DNA of 64,000 nt from Mariprofundus erugo (GTDB lineage: Bacteria > Pseudomonadota > Zetaproteobacteria > Mariprofundales > Mariprofundaceae). The DNA is taken from contig NZ_VBRY01000003.1 of NCBI RefSeq assembly GCF_005818865.1, positions 1 to 64,000 on the forward strand, in the 5' to 3' direction. Shown piece after piece: positions 1 to 9,164 of the stretch. The number at the start of each line of letters is the position of its first letter. The first letter of the stretch is position 1. The position numbers were made by a program, and so were the translations under genes. The notes under the pieces were generated by a model. It did no database searches and was not told the origin of the DNA. It saw nothing but the letters and a program-made list of their open reading frames with translations.

Positions 1-133
1 GGGCAACGGTTCAGGTTGGCATAAGTGCAGAAACGGTGCATATCATGCTGACAACATATGGAGAGGTACTCGAAGCGGTCACAACGGCACCGACTCGAAA
101 TCGGTTGGGGGCGAAAGTCCCACGCGGGTTCGA
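1..133 (+). repeat. Direct repeat, copy 1 (tRNA-Ser unit, cut by window edge)
   Basis: Bases 1-133 are repeated exactly at 225-357, an offset of 224 bp. Each copy holds a leader of about 59 bp and the first 74 nt of a tRNA-Ser gene. Copy 1 starts at the window edge, so its true left end is unknown and more units may lie upstream. Identity stops at base 134 against base 358, inside the tRNA T-loop. Confidence 0.95.
60..133 (+). pseudogene. Truncated tRNA-Ser(CGA), 5' part only
   Basis: This matches the intact tRNA-Ser at 284-375 base for base through the acceptor 5' strand, D-arm, anticodon arm, variable arm and 5' T-stem. It breaks after TTCGA in the T-loop. The 3' T-stem, the acceptor 3' strand and CCA are missing, so it cannot fold into a normal tRNA. 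The sequence after the break forms a new hairpin (134-156). Confidence 0.9.
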
Positions 134-224
134 CAAATGTGCAGGAGCAACATTTGAACGCCGGAAGTATGACGGCGGCCCCGTAAGGGGTGAGGGGCAG
201 GAGCCCCGAATCATCCCGCCCGCA
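134..224 (+). other. Hairpin-rich spacer between the two tRNA-Ser copies
   Basis: This 91-bp segment is a string of short hairpins: CAAATGT/ACATTTG (134-140 with 150-156), CGCCG/CGGCG (159-163 with 173-177), CCCC-GTAA-GGGG (179-190), GGGGC-AGGA-GCCCC (194-207) and GCCC/GGGC (218-228). The density suggests a structured RNA rather than a plain spacer. There is no credible reading frame. It could be part of a processed tRNA precursor, an element-derived RNA such as an omega-RNA/HEARO-like scaffold, or a duplication scar; the family is not identified. Confidence 0.6.
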
Positions 225-357
225 GGGCAACGGTTCAGGTTGGCATAAGTGCAGAAACGGTGCATATCATGCTGACAACATATGGAGAGGTACTCGAAGC
301 GGTCACAACGGCACCGACTCGAAATCGGTTGGGGGCGAAAGTCCCACGCGGGTTCGA
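225..357 (+). repeat. Direct repeat, copy 2 (tRNA-Ser unit)
   Basis: Second exact copy of bases 1-133. Its leader (225-283) also folds: TGCA/TGCA inside GCAT/ATGC around bases 243-271. Here the repeat continues into a full tRNA 3' end, so this copy carries the functional gene. Confidence 0.95.
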
Positions 358-375
358 ATCCCGCCCTCTCCGCCA
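284..375 (+). tRNA. tRNA-Ser(CGA)
   Basis: A complete 92-nt class II tRNA. The acceptor stem pairs GGAGAGG (284-290) with CCTCTCC (365-371), then discriminator G372 and an encoded CCA (373-375). The anticodon stem ACCGA/TCGGT (313-317 with 325-329) encloses the loop CTCGAAA with anticodon CGA, which reads the UCG serine codon. A long variable arm follows, as expected for tRNA-Ser. The T-arm is GCGGG-TTCGAAT-CCCGC (348-364). Confidence 0.97.
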
Positions 376-380
376 CATAT

Positions 381-418
381 AAAAAGAAGGGGCTCCATTG
401 CGGGGGCCCTTCTTTTTT
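381..418 (+). terminator. Rho-independent terminator after tRNA-Ser
   Basis: A GC-rich stem (AAGAAGGG-GCTCC paired with GGGGGC-CCTTCTT) is followed by a run of T. It lies six bases after the CCA of tRNA-Ser. Confidence 0.85.
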
Positions 419-486
419 AACCTGTGCAGGCCCCTGATCGGGCCATTGCCGGGGTTACATGAGTCGGGTCTTCGGTGGGGTCGCGC

Positions 487-1887
487 TTATCGCCGTTGAA
501 AGCGTTGCTTCATTTTCGCGTCCCATGAGCCATCGCGCTCCTTGTACAGGATAAACTCCTGTTGAACCGAACGGGCATCCGGAGCTGCTGTTCCATGAAC
601 ACGGACGACCCCTGAAAACTCGGCATACATGAGGTAGTGCCAGGCTCGTCTGTGGCGATCAAACTCCATTCGTTGAATGACCCTGACAACCCCCAGCTTC
701 CAGCTGACCAAATCTTCTGATTCGATATGTGGACCAAACCAGTATGGAGGAATTCCATGCTCGTTCACTTCCTTACTTACAAGGCGTATGACCTCGTAAT
801 TTTCCGGCGGAATAACATCCTCTGCCCATATCGCCTGATTGAGCGCATCCCTGAAGCCAGGTACCAACTGGTTTGCTGCTCGAAATTCCTGCGCAGCGGT
901 TTGGAAATCTGTCTGGTCGAGAAGGTTAACACCGCGCTGGTAGTGCTCTGCTGCCTCAACCTCATTCGCCAGTCGGGTATAGTGGTCTCGTAACTGGGCT
1001 GCATCCCGGAAGCCAAAAACAAACTGCTCGCTTTTGCCAAATGCGCCTGCAGCTTCCCTGTAGTTCTGCGCGTTCGCCAAACGCAAGCCTTGCTCGTAAT
1101 AGCGTCTGGCATCCTCTTCATCGGCCAGTTTTCTGTAGCGCTCAGCCTGAGCCCGGGCATCGCGAAAATCAGGGACATATCGAACGGCCTCGGCAAACTC
1201 CTCAAACGCATGCCGATATTCGCTGTTCTGAGCCGCCGTTTCAGCCCGCCCATAGTGGTATGTTGCATCGGCCTTATCTGCGAGCTGCTTATATCGATAG
1301 GCCAGTGCACTTGCATCCCTGAATCCGGGAACATAATGATCTGTTTTTTCAAAGTGTTGCGAGGCAGAGCGAAAGTCCTGGTTGTCGGCCCGCATTCGGC
1401 CCTGGTCATAGTGAAAAGAAGCCGCCTGTTTTCGAGCGTTTTCGAGCGCGTTGTGGATATCGGGCGGGGCAATATCAAATATGGCGCGAGCCGGGGCATC
1501 AAGACGATCGGGTACTGATTTCTGGCTGGTAAGATAAGCCCTTAACCGGGTTTTGATTTGCAATATCTGCTGCTGCATGTTTTCAATGAGCTGATAGTTC
1601 TCTACCGACTGATCCCATTGCTCCGCATGGGCCTGCAATTCCGCCTGTGATTGAGCCGCATTAAAAGCCAGTGTCGAGACCTGAGGAAACAGCATCAGTG
1701 TTTTGGTGTTGCTGATGTCATGGGTCAGTGATGCAACAGCATGGTCATATGCGGCTTGCACATCACCATGCTTCAGGCTCTGCTCAAGGAGTTGAAATTG
1801 CTTGTCCGATGCCGAGCTGCATGAGGTAAGTGCCATGGTCAGCATGATCAGGACAGCGCCTATAGCGCGAAGATGTTTGTTGAACAT
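487..1887 (-). CDS. Lipoprotein with four TPR-like repeats
   Basis: A predicted lipoprotein of 466 residues, not recognised as a named family. The N-terminus has a basic start, a hydrophobic segment and a lipobox (LTSC, Cys near 23), so it is probably anchored by lipid to a membrane facing the periplasm. From about residue 160 to 350 there are four repeats of about 47 residues, each with a Tyr-rich helix and a conserved (V/F)xxFRDA motif, then an Ala/Tyr-rich helix. This looks like a TPR-like solenoid and suggests a protein-binding role. The C-terminal 100 residues form a separate mixed alpha/beta domain. The ATG at 1887 has a good GGAGGAG site. It stands alone, with the tRNA terminator behind it and a gene-free stretch in front. 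Confidence 0.8.
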   Translation of the reverse strand: MFNKHLRAIGAVLIMLTMALTSCSSASDKQFQLLEQSLKHGDVQAAYDHAVASLTHDISNTKTLMLFPQVSTLAFNAAQSQAELQAHAEQWDQSVENYQLIENMQQQILQIKTRLRAYLTSQKSVPDRLDAPARAIFDIAPPDIHNALENARKQAASFHYDQGRMRADNQDFRSASQHFEKTDHYVPGFRDASALAYRYKQLADKADATYHYGRAETAAQNSEYRHAFEEFAEAVRYVPDFRDARAQAERYRKLADEEDARRYYEQGLRLANAQNYREAAGAFGKSEQFVFGFRDAAQLRDHYTRLANEVEAAEHYQRGVNLLDQTDFQTAAQEFRAANQLVPGFRDALNQAIWAEDVIPPENYEVIRLVSKEVNEHGIPPYWFGPHIESEDLVSWKLGVVRVIQRMEFDRHRRAWHYLMYAEFSGVVRVHGTAAPDARSVQQEFILYKERDGSWDAKMKQRFQRR

Positions 1888-2505
1888 GTCTCCTCCATTT
1901 TCAAAGGCTTAAAATCGCTGTGGCCCGGAGCAGGCAGCGTTCGCCCGGGCACCGAATCCGTTTCTCATGACGCCTGACTCAAAGGTTCCTGGTCAATGCA
2001 GCCAGCCGGAGAATATGGCTTTCCTGCCTGCCTGTGGCCCTTTAAGCGATAGATGCATCAGCATAGTAGATGCAGCATGGTTTCGCAGTAGACGTATCGG
2101 GCATTACGCCGTCAAGCGCCCGTCGGCTGCGCAATCTGCGCTTTTGTTTTGAACGATAAAAAGTAGTCGTTTAAGGAGATGCTGATTTATTGCCCTCCTG
2201 GCAAAAATCAGTTCGCAAAGACAAAAGCGTGGTTTTGTCTTTGCTTACAAATCAGACACTTACGTGTCTGATTTGATTCGCTGCATCCTGCAGCTCACCC
2301 GGCGGCGGCAAAGCCGTCCAATCCGGCTATCCTGCCGGATTGTGGCGTCCATCCATGGCTCGCTCGGAAGCGCCTAATTAATCAGCGCTTCCTTAAGGAA
2401 ACGCTGAATAAATCAGTATCTCCCTGATGATGTGCGCTGATGGTACATGGTTGTAGATGATTCTCCTCTCTTGACCGGCCATAGCCGTACTGCTGTCATG
2501 GAGCA
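1888..2505. other. Gene-free stretch with a hairpin element
   Basis: No convincing gene is seen in these 618 bp. The right part holds the repeat element at 2175-2423. The left part (1888-2170) must carry the promoter for the leftward lipoprotein gene, but no clear sigma-70 pair was found. The only open frames are short, lack ribosome sites and have no protein-like composition. Confidence 0.6.
2175..2423. repeat. MITE-like palindromic element with 17-bp inverted ends
   Basis: The ends are inverted copies differing at one base: GGAGATGCTGATTTATT at 2175-2191 and, reversed, GGAGATACTGATTTATT at 2423-2407. Inside is a row of perfect hairpins: AAAGACAAAA/TTTTGTCTTT (about 2216-2241), CAAATCAGACAC/GTGTCTGATTTG (about 2249-2276), AATCCGGC/GCCGGATT (about 2320-2341) and GGAAGCGC/GCGCTTCC (about 2368-2394). 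It codes for nothing visible. The ends resemble the 41-bp dispersed repeats at 11003 and 42905, so it is probably a non-autonomous mobile element or composite REP-type element. Confidence 0.65.
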
Positions 2506-3762
2506 ATGACGTTGCAAACTGAAATTTCACGTGTGCTGGTGATCGGCAGTCTATGGCCGGAGCCGGCCTCATCCGGTGCGGGGCTGCGTATGCTGGAGTT
2601 GTCACAACTCTTTGTTCGGCAGGGGTGGCAGGTGACGTATGCCTCAACGGCAGCCGTCAACGAGCACTCGGTGGATCTGAGTCTCCTGGGTATTAGCTGT
2701 GTGACGATTGCGGTAAATGACAGTGGATTTGACCACTTTGTGGCCGGGCTGCAGCCGGATGTGGTGCTGTTCGACCGCTTTAGCATGGAAGAGCAGTTCG
2801 GCTGGCGCGTGGAAAAAGCGTGCCCGGATGCGATGCGCATCATTGAAACGATTGATCTGCACCTGTTGCGTGAGGCGAGGCAGCAGCTGGCGAAGGGCAA
2901 TCGCTCGGTGATCAGGCAGCCATCAAAGGCGGCGCTGTTCAATGATATTGCGCTGCGCGAAATTGCGGCGCTGCTCCGCTCTGACTTGTCTATTCTGGTT
3001 TCCGATTTCGAGATGCAACTGTTGCAGGAGCAGTTTTTACTTGCGCCCGCGCTGCTGCACTACTGTCCGTTTATGTTTGAGCCGGCTGATTTGCACAGGG
3101 CTTCACCCGCATTTGAGGCGCGTCGTCATTTCATCACGATTGGTAATTTTCGTCATCCGCCGAACTGGGATGCAGTGCTGTGGCTGAAAGAGGCGATCTG
3201 GCCTTTGATCCGGCGCGAGCTGCCGGATGCGGAGCTGCATGTCTATGGTGCCTATGCTCCGCCCAGGGCAACGGCACTGGATGATCTGAAGAGCGGCTTT
3301 CGGGTTCCGGGGCGGGCGGCGGATGTACATACCGTGATGCAATCGGCCCGTGTTTGTCTGGCACCGTTGCGCTTTGGTGCCGGCATCAAGACCAAGCTTG
3401 CCGATGCGATGATCCATGGCACGCCCAATGTCACGACCTCGATCGGGGCAGAGGGCATGCACGGTGGTCTGCCGTGGGGCGGTGCTCTGGCCGATGATGC
3501 GGTGGCTTTTGCCGCAGCCGCAGTGGCGCTATACCGGGATGAGCGTGCATGGCAGCACGCACAGGCGGATGGTCAGGCGATTGTGCAGGCGCTCTTTGAT
3601 GGTGAGCGCAACGGACGGGCGCTGATTGCCCGCATCCGGGAGATCAGGGCACGTCTGCCTGAGCATCGGCTGGATAATTTTGTCGGAGCCATGTTGCGCC
3701 ATCACCATCAGCGCAGTACCGAATTTATGTCGCGCTGGATCGAGGCGAAAAACCGCACCTGA
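2506..3762 (+). CDS. GT4-type glycosyltransferase
   Basis: A 418-residue glycosyltransferase of the GT-B fold. The N-terminal half starts with a Rossmann strand and a glycine-rich loop (VLVIGSLWPEPASSGAGLR), as in acceptor-binding domains. The C-terminal half contains RFGAGIKTKLADAMIHGTP, the donor-nucleotide motif of GT4 enzymes, followed by TSIGAEGM. Donor and acceptor cannot be told from the sequence. It is probably cytoplasmic or peripheral to the membrane and may act in cell-surface polysaccharide synthesis. It is not in a polysaccharide cluster; the next gene converges on it 20 bp away. The start ATG follows GGAG closely, so a slightly later start is possible. Confidence 0.8.
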   Translation: MTLQTEISRVLVIGSLWPEPASSGAGLRMLELSQLFVRQGWQVTYASTAAVNEHSVDLSLLGISCVTIAVNDSGFDHFVAGLQPDVVLFDRFSMEEQFGWRVEKACPDAMRIIETIDLHLLREARQQLAKGNRSVIRQPSKAALFNDIALREIAALLRSDLSILVSDFEMQLLQEQFLLAPALLHYCPFMFEPADLHRASPAFEARRHFITIGNFRHPPNWDAVLWLKEAIWPLIRRELPDAELHVYGAYAPPRATALDDLKSGFRVPGRAADVHTVMQSARVCLAPLRFGAGIKTKLADAMIHGTPNVTTSIGAEGMHGGLPWGGALADDAVAFAAAAVALYRDERAWQHAQADGQAIVQALFDGERNGRALIARIREIRARLPEHRLDNFVGAMLRHHHQRSTEFMSRWIEAKNRT

Positions 3763-3782
3763 TCCTGCGGTGGGGGCTGTTT

Positions 3783-6700
3783 TCAGCTGATATCCTGATT
3801 GCTGATGTCATGGCTGCTGTCGATGATGGTTTCAAGACGCGTCAGAGCAAGCAGCAGACGCATGCGGCGTGACTCAGGCGATATCTTCGGCAGCTCCAGC
3901 TGTTGCTGGCGGAATGCCTCGATCGCCGGCCAGTAGGGGTGTTGATACCAGAGCAGGCTGGCGGTCTCTTCAAATGGCTGGCCGGGCTTGGCCAGCAGGC
4001 TGCGGATGGCACGATTTTGCAGGCGGGTCAGCCGGTGCAGCCACTCACGCCGCAGGTTATGGGCATCGTCTTCTGCCCACTCCGGCGAACGCAGCGGGCG
4101 CTCCATCTCGTCAATCGGGAGTAGCGCCAGGCAGGCGCGGCTGGCACTCAGGCAGCGCCCGAGCCCGAGGCCCATGGCGGAGGCCAGATGTACGGCGCTG
4201 GCGGCATGTGCCAGCTGTGGCAGTACGGCCAGCTGGTGCATTTCGGTCTCGGCCAGGCCGGATGCGCTGATTTCTGCATTGACGGCAACTTCTGTCTCCT
4301 GCTGCTGGCGGAAGCTGCGCAGCCCGTGCAGCTGGCTGTTGATCCAGGGCAGATCCAGCTGCTGAACGGAGGTCAGGCGCAGCAGCTGTTCGGCAAACAG
4401 CATCAGCGACTCCTGAATGGTATGTTGCAGGCGTACGGCCAGCGTCATGTCGCTCACGTCACGCCAGATGGCTTCGCGAAGCGGTGCGGCATCAAGCAGT
4501 TCCTCGGCAATCAGCAGTGCTTCCACAATGTGGCCGGTTGAGGCATCCACCAGCGTTTCCAGATGATGAACGCTGCACAGACCCAGATGGTTGACGACAT
4601 GGTTGGTGACTTGCGTATTAATCAGTTCGCTGGCCAGAGGGTGGCGGAGATAGGCGCTGCCATATGTGTGTAGCAAGGCTTCCGGGAAATATTGCTGTAG
4701 TTCACGCAGGCGGAAGACGCTGACCTGATCAAAGCCGGTTGCGGAGAGACGGGCATGAATACGATTTTTCTCCTGTCCAAGCAGGATGGAGAGCTGTGGC
4801 CGCAGATGCAGCAGGCCATTGTCATCGATGCCGGGGGCAATCGCTTCATTCAGCCAGCCCTGATTGGTGAGGCCGTCGCGAAGTCGTTGCAGGCGGGGCG
4901 GATATCGCCCGGCATCGAATTCAGCCATGGTCAGGGCACGCGATTGCCACAGGTTGTCGGCCAGACACTGGGCGGTAACGGCATCGGTGAGCCTGGCAAG
5001 TATGCGATTCCGTTTTTTCACGCGCATTCGGATTTCCGGCACATTGAAGAGAATCTTCAGGTTGACCTCATGGTCGGACATGTCGACACCGGCCGAGTTA
5101 TCCATGGCATCGGTGTTGATCATGCCGCCCATACCGGCATACTGGATGCGGGCCCGCTGGGTCAGCCCCAGATTGCCCCCCTCACAGATAATCTTGCAGC
5201 GCAATGCGCCGGCATTGATACGAACGGCATTGTTGGCCGGATCGCGTACATCGGCATGGCTTTCACTATCAGCCTTGATATAGGTGCCGATGCCGCCGTT
5301 ATAGAGCAGGTCGACAGGGGCTGCGAGGATGGCGCGGATCAGCTCCTCACCGGCCATGGTGCCGGCGCTGATACCAAGCGCTTTTTGCACGCTTTCTGAC
5401 AGCTCAATCTGTTTGCTGCTGCGCTCAAATACGCCGCCACCGGCACTGATCGTTGACGTACGATAGCTGTCCCAGCCGAGGGCTGCGGCAAACAGGCGCT
5501 GACGCTCGGCAAAGGCGCTGGCGCTATCCGGTTCCGGATCGAGAAAAATATGGCGATGGTTGAATGCGGCAATCAGGCGCAGTGACGGGTTCAACAGCAT
5601 GCCATTACCGAAGACATCGCCGCCCATATCGCCGATACCGACACAGCTGATCGGGTCACGACAGGCATCAACCCCCAGTTTGGCAAAGTGATGGGTGGCG
5701 CAGACCCAGGCTCCACGGGCAGTGATGCCTACGACCTTATGGTCATAGCCATGGCGTCCGCCACTGGCAAAGGCATCATCCAGCCAGAAGCCTGCGGCCT
5801 GCGATTCATCATTGGCATCATTGGAGAATTGGGCTGTGCCCTTGTCTGCAGCCACGACCAGATAGGGGTCATTGGCATCGTTGTCGGGGATTTGAATACC
5901 GGCCGGTGGCTGCACGGCGCCTTCAACCAGGTTGTCGGTCAGGGCCAGCAGCGTTCTGATAAATGCATGATACTGTTGCAGTACAAACGGTGTGCCGCTG
6001 CCACCGCGAATGACAAATCCCCCCTTGGATCCGGTGGGAACAATCTGGCCGTTCTTGATGGTCTGGGTACTCATCAGCTCCAGCACTTCCGTACGGAAAT
6101 CAGCCGGCCGATCCGAGTAACGGATGCCGCCACGGGCAATGGGGCCGGCACGAAGGTGGACACCTTCAACACAGACGCCGTGGACGAAAATTTCACGCCA
6201 TGGTTTGGGGCGGGCGGCAAAGCTCAGGCGCCCCGTATCAATCTTGATACCGACCGGGGCGCCACGCGGACGAATAAAGGCATTGGTACGCAGTCCGGCT
6301 TCCGTCAGCTCGGCCAGTGCCCGGAACCAGCGGTCATCCGCCAGGCTTGCGACATGCTGCATCGCCTGTTGAAAGGCAGCGCGGCTTTCATCGAGGAAGC
6401 TTGCCGGCATATCGGTGAGATGGCGGGCGGCAAAGAGCTGTTGCAGGCAGGCACTGACCTGCGAGTGCCGCAGCATCATATCGGTCAGCGGCAGGATGGC
6501 CGCATCGGGCAGCAGCTGGACCAGATGGTTGCGCAGGGTGATCAGTATGGCGATCTGATCAATATCCAGTGCTGCGGCAATCATCAGGCCGTTGATGGCA
6601 TCATGGTCGGCCTCACCGTTAAGAACGAGGGTCAGCCCGCGTTGCAGTCGCTGATGATCTTCCCGCTCAAGGTGGCGGGGGCTGCGGCAACTTAACGAGG

Positions 6701-8357
6701 AGATATAGATACAGGCGGAGGCTGCCGAACAGCTTTGTGCGTTGCCGAACGGAACCAGTGACTCCTGAATCGGATCCAGACCGAACAGGCGAATCATATC
6801 GACCAGCTGGCCCAGTGATGGCTGCTCCAGTGAATAGATATGCAGCTCGACAATATTGTCGTTGCGCAGTTTCTGGGTGATATGAACACAGGTGCGACCA
6901 TGCTCCAGCAGTCGCTGTCGCATTTTTATATCCCGGGCAAACTGGGCCGGGGGAAACAGATCCTGATAGAGCGAGGGGACTGATTCGAGCTCCCGTAACG
7001 CATCCGGTATATTGAATTCGACGGCATGACGAAGGATCTCGGCCTTGGCCAGGTCTTTCCAGAAGACGATGCACTGGCGAATCAGCCCATTGAGCTTCGC
7101 ACTGTCGATATCGGCGTGCTGGCGGGCGATGCCGATCAGAATCATGCGGTAGGGGCCGAGGCCGAATGATTCATAGCCATGGGTGGGGATGCCGGCCTCT
7201 GCCAGCGTATCGATGATGCGTTGCATGACCAGCGGGCCGAAACGTTTGGCCGCAATGGTGACCAGCAGGGTATCCAGATTGCCGCGACGGGATGGCAGGA
7301 TGCAGGAGACCAGCTGTAACGGGTCGGCCAGATCGATCACCGCTTTCAGTGGCGCGAGCCAGTCGGGCGCCCTGGTCGCCAGCAGGATGCGCTTGGGCAT
7401 GCGGTCGAACAGGGTGCGTATCTCACGGCGATAAAATGCCGAATGCTGCAGCAGCGGGTCTCCGGCCAGCGGGTGCCAGCGAGCGGCCAGCACCGGCAGA
7501 TAACTGGCATTGGCAAAACGGGCGCTGCGAGAGAAATGACCGATCAGCAGCGCATGGTCGAGCTGGCCGCCGGGACCGGTCCAGCAGATGCGGACGACCT
7601 CAACACTGGCGGCGCTATAGAGGTAGTGCTGGGCGGCGGCAAGGTTGATCCACTCGACTCCCGGCTTGCCGGGGCCGGGGCAGGCCTGAATCTCTTCGAG
7701 CAAGCCATGTGCAACCCGTCCAAGTACCTTTTTATTGCGCAACAGGCCGAGTCGTCTTTCTGCATGGCTGACGCCGAAAAACAGATAGTGATCCTCGTTC
7801 ATCCACTCCAGCAGCGCCGCCGCATCCGGTTTTTCGGCGACCAGACGCGAAATAAACTGGGCGACATCCTTACGCATCTCCATGAAATCCTGCACTGAAA
7901 GGTCGACGGCCATCAGAATGGCCTGCATGTCGAGTCTCAGTGGTTCCGCATTCGGGGTCAGGGTGGCAGAGATATGGATGGCGATGAACATGAAATTGTC
8001 TTCGTCATGAATATCCGGGTTGCGCAACTCCAGGTCACAGCCATCTGCGCCGCAGGGCATGCGGGCCACCATGGTTTGCTGACCGATCGGCTGGATGCCC
8101 TGTCGCAACAGATAGCCCTTGATGGCGTCGAGATAAAAGGCCTGGTCGGGGCAGCGGATCGTGAAAATATGGCGGTGCAGGTCACCGTGACTGAGGGTGC
8201 GGGTATGCATCTCCACCCGTTTGCTTTTACCCATCGGCAGCAGCGTGTAAAAGTCATGGACCAGCGCCGCCATAAGGCGGGGCTGAACCGGCGCCATGCG
8301 GTGCTGCATGCGTGCCTGATCAAGCAGGTCGATGAGTTGTCGACGAAGATGACGCAT
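3783..8357 (-). CDS. gdhB: NAD-specific glutamate dehydrogenase, 180-kDa class
   Basis: At 1524 residues this belongs to the very large NAD-dependent glutamate dehydrogenases (family usually about 1600). They oxidise glutamate to 2-oxoglutarate and ammonia and mostly work in catabolism. The long N-terminal half carries the ACT-like regulatory regions of this class. The catalytic core lies near residues 690-1050, with PIARGGIRYSDR, TGSKGGFV, VAADKGTAQFSNDAN and GIGDMGGDVFGNGML, the last probably in the NAD-binding region. The C-terminal 400 residues are helical and typical of the class. The gene is monocistronic and convergent with the glycosyltransferase. No frameshift is seen. The start at 8357 has only a weak ribosome site. 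Confidence 0.95.
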   Translation of the reverse strand: MRHLRRQLIDLLDQARMQHRMAPVQPRLMAALVHDFYTLLPMGKSKRVEMHTRTLSHGDLHRHIFTIRCPDQAFYLDAIKGYLLRQGIQPIGQQTMVARMPCGADGCDLELRNPDIHDEDNFMFIAIHISATLTPNAEPLRLDMQAILMAVDLSVQDFMEMRKDVAQFISRLVAEKPDAAALLEWMNEDHYLFFGVSHAERRLGLLRNKKVLGRVAHGLLEEIQACPGPGKPGVEWINLAAAQHYLYSAASVEVVRICWTGPGGQLDHALLIGHFSRSARFANASYLPVLAARWHPLAGDPLLQHSAFYRREIRTLFDRMPKRILLATRAPDWLAPLKAVIDLADPLQLVSCILPSRRGNLDTLLVTIAAKRFGPLVMQRIIDTLAEAGIPTHGYESFGLGPYRMILIGIARQHADIDSAKLNGLIRQCIVFWKDLAKAEILRHAVEFNIPDALRELESVPSLYQDLFPPAQFARDIKMRQRLLEHGRTCVHITQKLRNDNIVELHIYSLEQPSLGQLVDMIRLFGLDPIQESLVPFGNAQSCSAASACIYISSLSCRSPRHLEREDHQRLQRGLTLVLNGEADHDAINGLMIAAALDIDQIAILITLRNHLVQLLPDAAILPLTDMMLRHSQVSACLQQLFAARHLTDMPASFLDESRAAFQQAMQHVASLADDRWFRALAELTEAGLRTNAFIRPRGAPVGIKIDTGRLSFAARPKPWREIFVHGVCVEGVHLRAGPIARGGIRYSDRPADFRTEVLELMSTQTIKNGQIVPTGSKGGFVIRGGSGTPFVLQQYHAFIRTLLALTDNLVEGAVQPPAGIQIPDNDANDPYLVVAADKGTAQFSNDANDESQAAGFWLDDAFASGGRHGYDHKVVGITARGAWVCATHHFAKLGVDACRDPISCVGIGDMGGDVFGNGMLLNPSLRLIAAFNHRHIFLDPEPDSASAFAERQRLFAAALGWDSYRTSTISAGGGVFERSSKQIELSESVQKALGISAGTMAGEELIRAILAAPVDLLYNGGIGTYIKADSESHADVRDPANNAVRINAGALRCKIICEGGNLGLTQRARIQYAGMGGMINTDAMDNSAGVDMSDHEVNLKILFNVPEIRMRVKKRNRILARLTDAVTAQCLADNLWQSRALTMAEFDAGRYPPRLQRLRDGLTNQGWLNEAIAPGIDDNGLLHLRPQLSILLGQEKNRIHARLSATGFDQVSVFRLRELQQYFPEALLHTYGSAYLRHPLASELINTQVTNHVVNHLGLCSVHHLETLVDASTGHIVEALLIAEELLDAAPLREAIWRDVSDMTLAVRLQHTIQESLMLFAEQLLRLTSVQQLDLPWINSQLHGLRSFRQQQETEVAVNAEISASGLAETEMHQLAVLPQLAHAASAVHLASAMGLGLGRCLSASRACLALLPIDEMERPLRSPEWAEDDAHNLRREWLHRLTRLQNRAIRSLLAKPGQPFEETASLLWYQHPYWPAIEAFRQQQLELPKISPESRRMRLLLALTRLETIIDSSHDISNQDIS

Positions 8358-8451
8358 TGCTGGAGTGTAGCTGCACAGGTTGCGTGCTGTCGAATGATTA
8401 TTTGTGTTCCGCCTGTTTGACGGAGCCGATTTTTTGGGCTTTGATCAGGCC

Positions 8452-9126
8452 ATGGACGAGAGTATCAGAGGCCATCGCCACCGTTTGCGTCAGCGTTTCC
8501 TCACCCACGGTTTCGAGGGCTTTCACGACTACGAGGTGCTTGAGCTGTTGCTGACCTACGCCATGGCGCGTATTGATGTCAAACCGCTGGCCAAGCGCCT
8601 GCTCGCCCGCTTCGGGACGCTGGCGGGGGTGTTCGATGCATCACTGGTTGAGTTGCAGCAGGTGCAGGGGATCGGAGCGGGAGGCGCGCTGTTTTTATCG
8701 TTGATTCGGCAGGTGGAGGTGCGCTATCTGGCCTCCGATCTGCCCGGCAGAAACGTATTTGATCGACCTGAGCGGGTCATGGCGTATCTGCGCCTGCTGG
8801 TACAGGGGCGCAGCATGGAGTGTTTCGGTGCGATCTTTACCGATCAGCAGCATCGCTTGATTTCCGCCCGGATCCTTTTTGAAGGCACCGTCGATCGTAC
8901 GGCGGTATATCCGCGTAACCTGTTGAAGCAGGCTCTGGAGCTGGATGCCCGCGGGCTGATTCTGTTTCATAATCATCCGGGAGGTACTGCGTGTGCCAGT
9001 GCCGAGGATATGGCTCTTACGCGTCGGCTGGCGGATGCATGCGTGCCGCTGGATATGACCGTCCTTGATCATTTTCTGATTGCCGACAATGAGGTGCTTT
9101 CCTTTCGCGAGCATGGCTGGTTTTAG
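8452..9126 (+). CDS. radC: RadC-family JAB-domain protein
   Basis: A RadC homologue of about 224 residues. The N-terminus has helix-hairpin-helix-like segments (LELLLTYA, then LQQVQGIGAGGALFL). The C-terminus is a JAB1/MPN metalloprotease-like domain with HNHPGGTACASAED, matching the zinc-binding HxH...S..D pattern. RadC was once tied to DNA repair, but its actual role is unknown. The frame also opens at a GTG at 8404, but those extra 16 residues do not look RadC-like, so the ATG at 8452 is preferred; its ribosome site is weak. It is transcribed away from gdhB. Confidence 0.88.
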   Translation: MDESIRGHRHRLRQRFLTHGFEGFHDYEVLELLLTYAMARIDVKPLAKRLLARFGTLAGVFDASLVELQQVQGIGAGGALFLSLIRQVEVRYLASDLPGRNVFDRPERVMAYLRLLVQGRSMECFGAIFTDQQHRLISARILFEGTVDRTAVYPRNLLKQALELDARGLILFHNHPGGTACASAEDMALTRRLADACVPLDMTVLDHFLIADNEVLSFREHGWF

Positions 9127-9164
9127 GCTGCCTGCCGTCCTGTGATGCCGGTGCGGGCGCTCTG

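Noticed and set aside
134-283. Group I intron inside the tRNA-Ser
   Set aside because: The break is in the T-loop, the second half never follows the first copy, and no intron core pairing was recognised.
1-420. Open frames across the tRNA-Ser repeats on both strands
   Set aside because: They read through a tRNA and its repeat, have no ribosome sites and no protein family.
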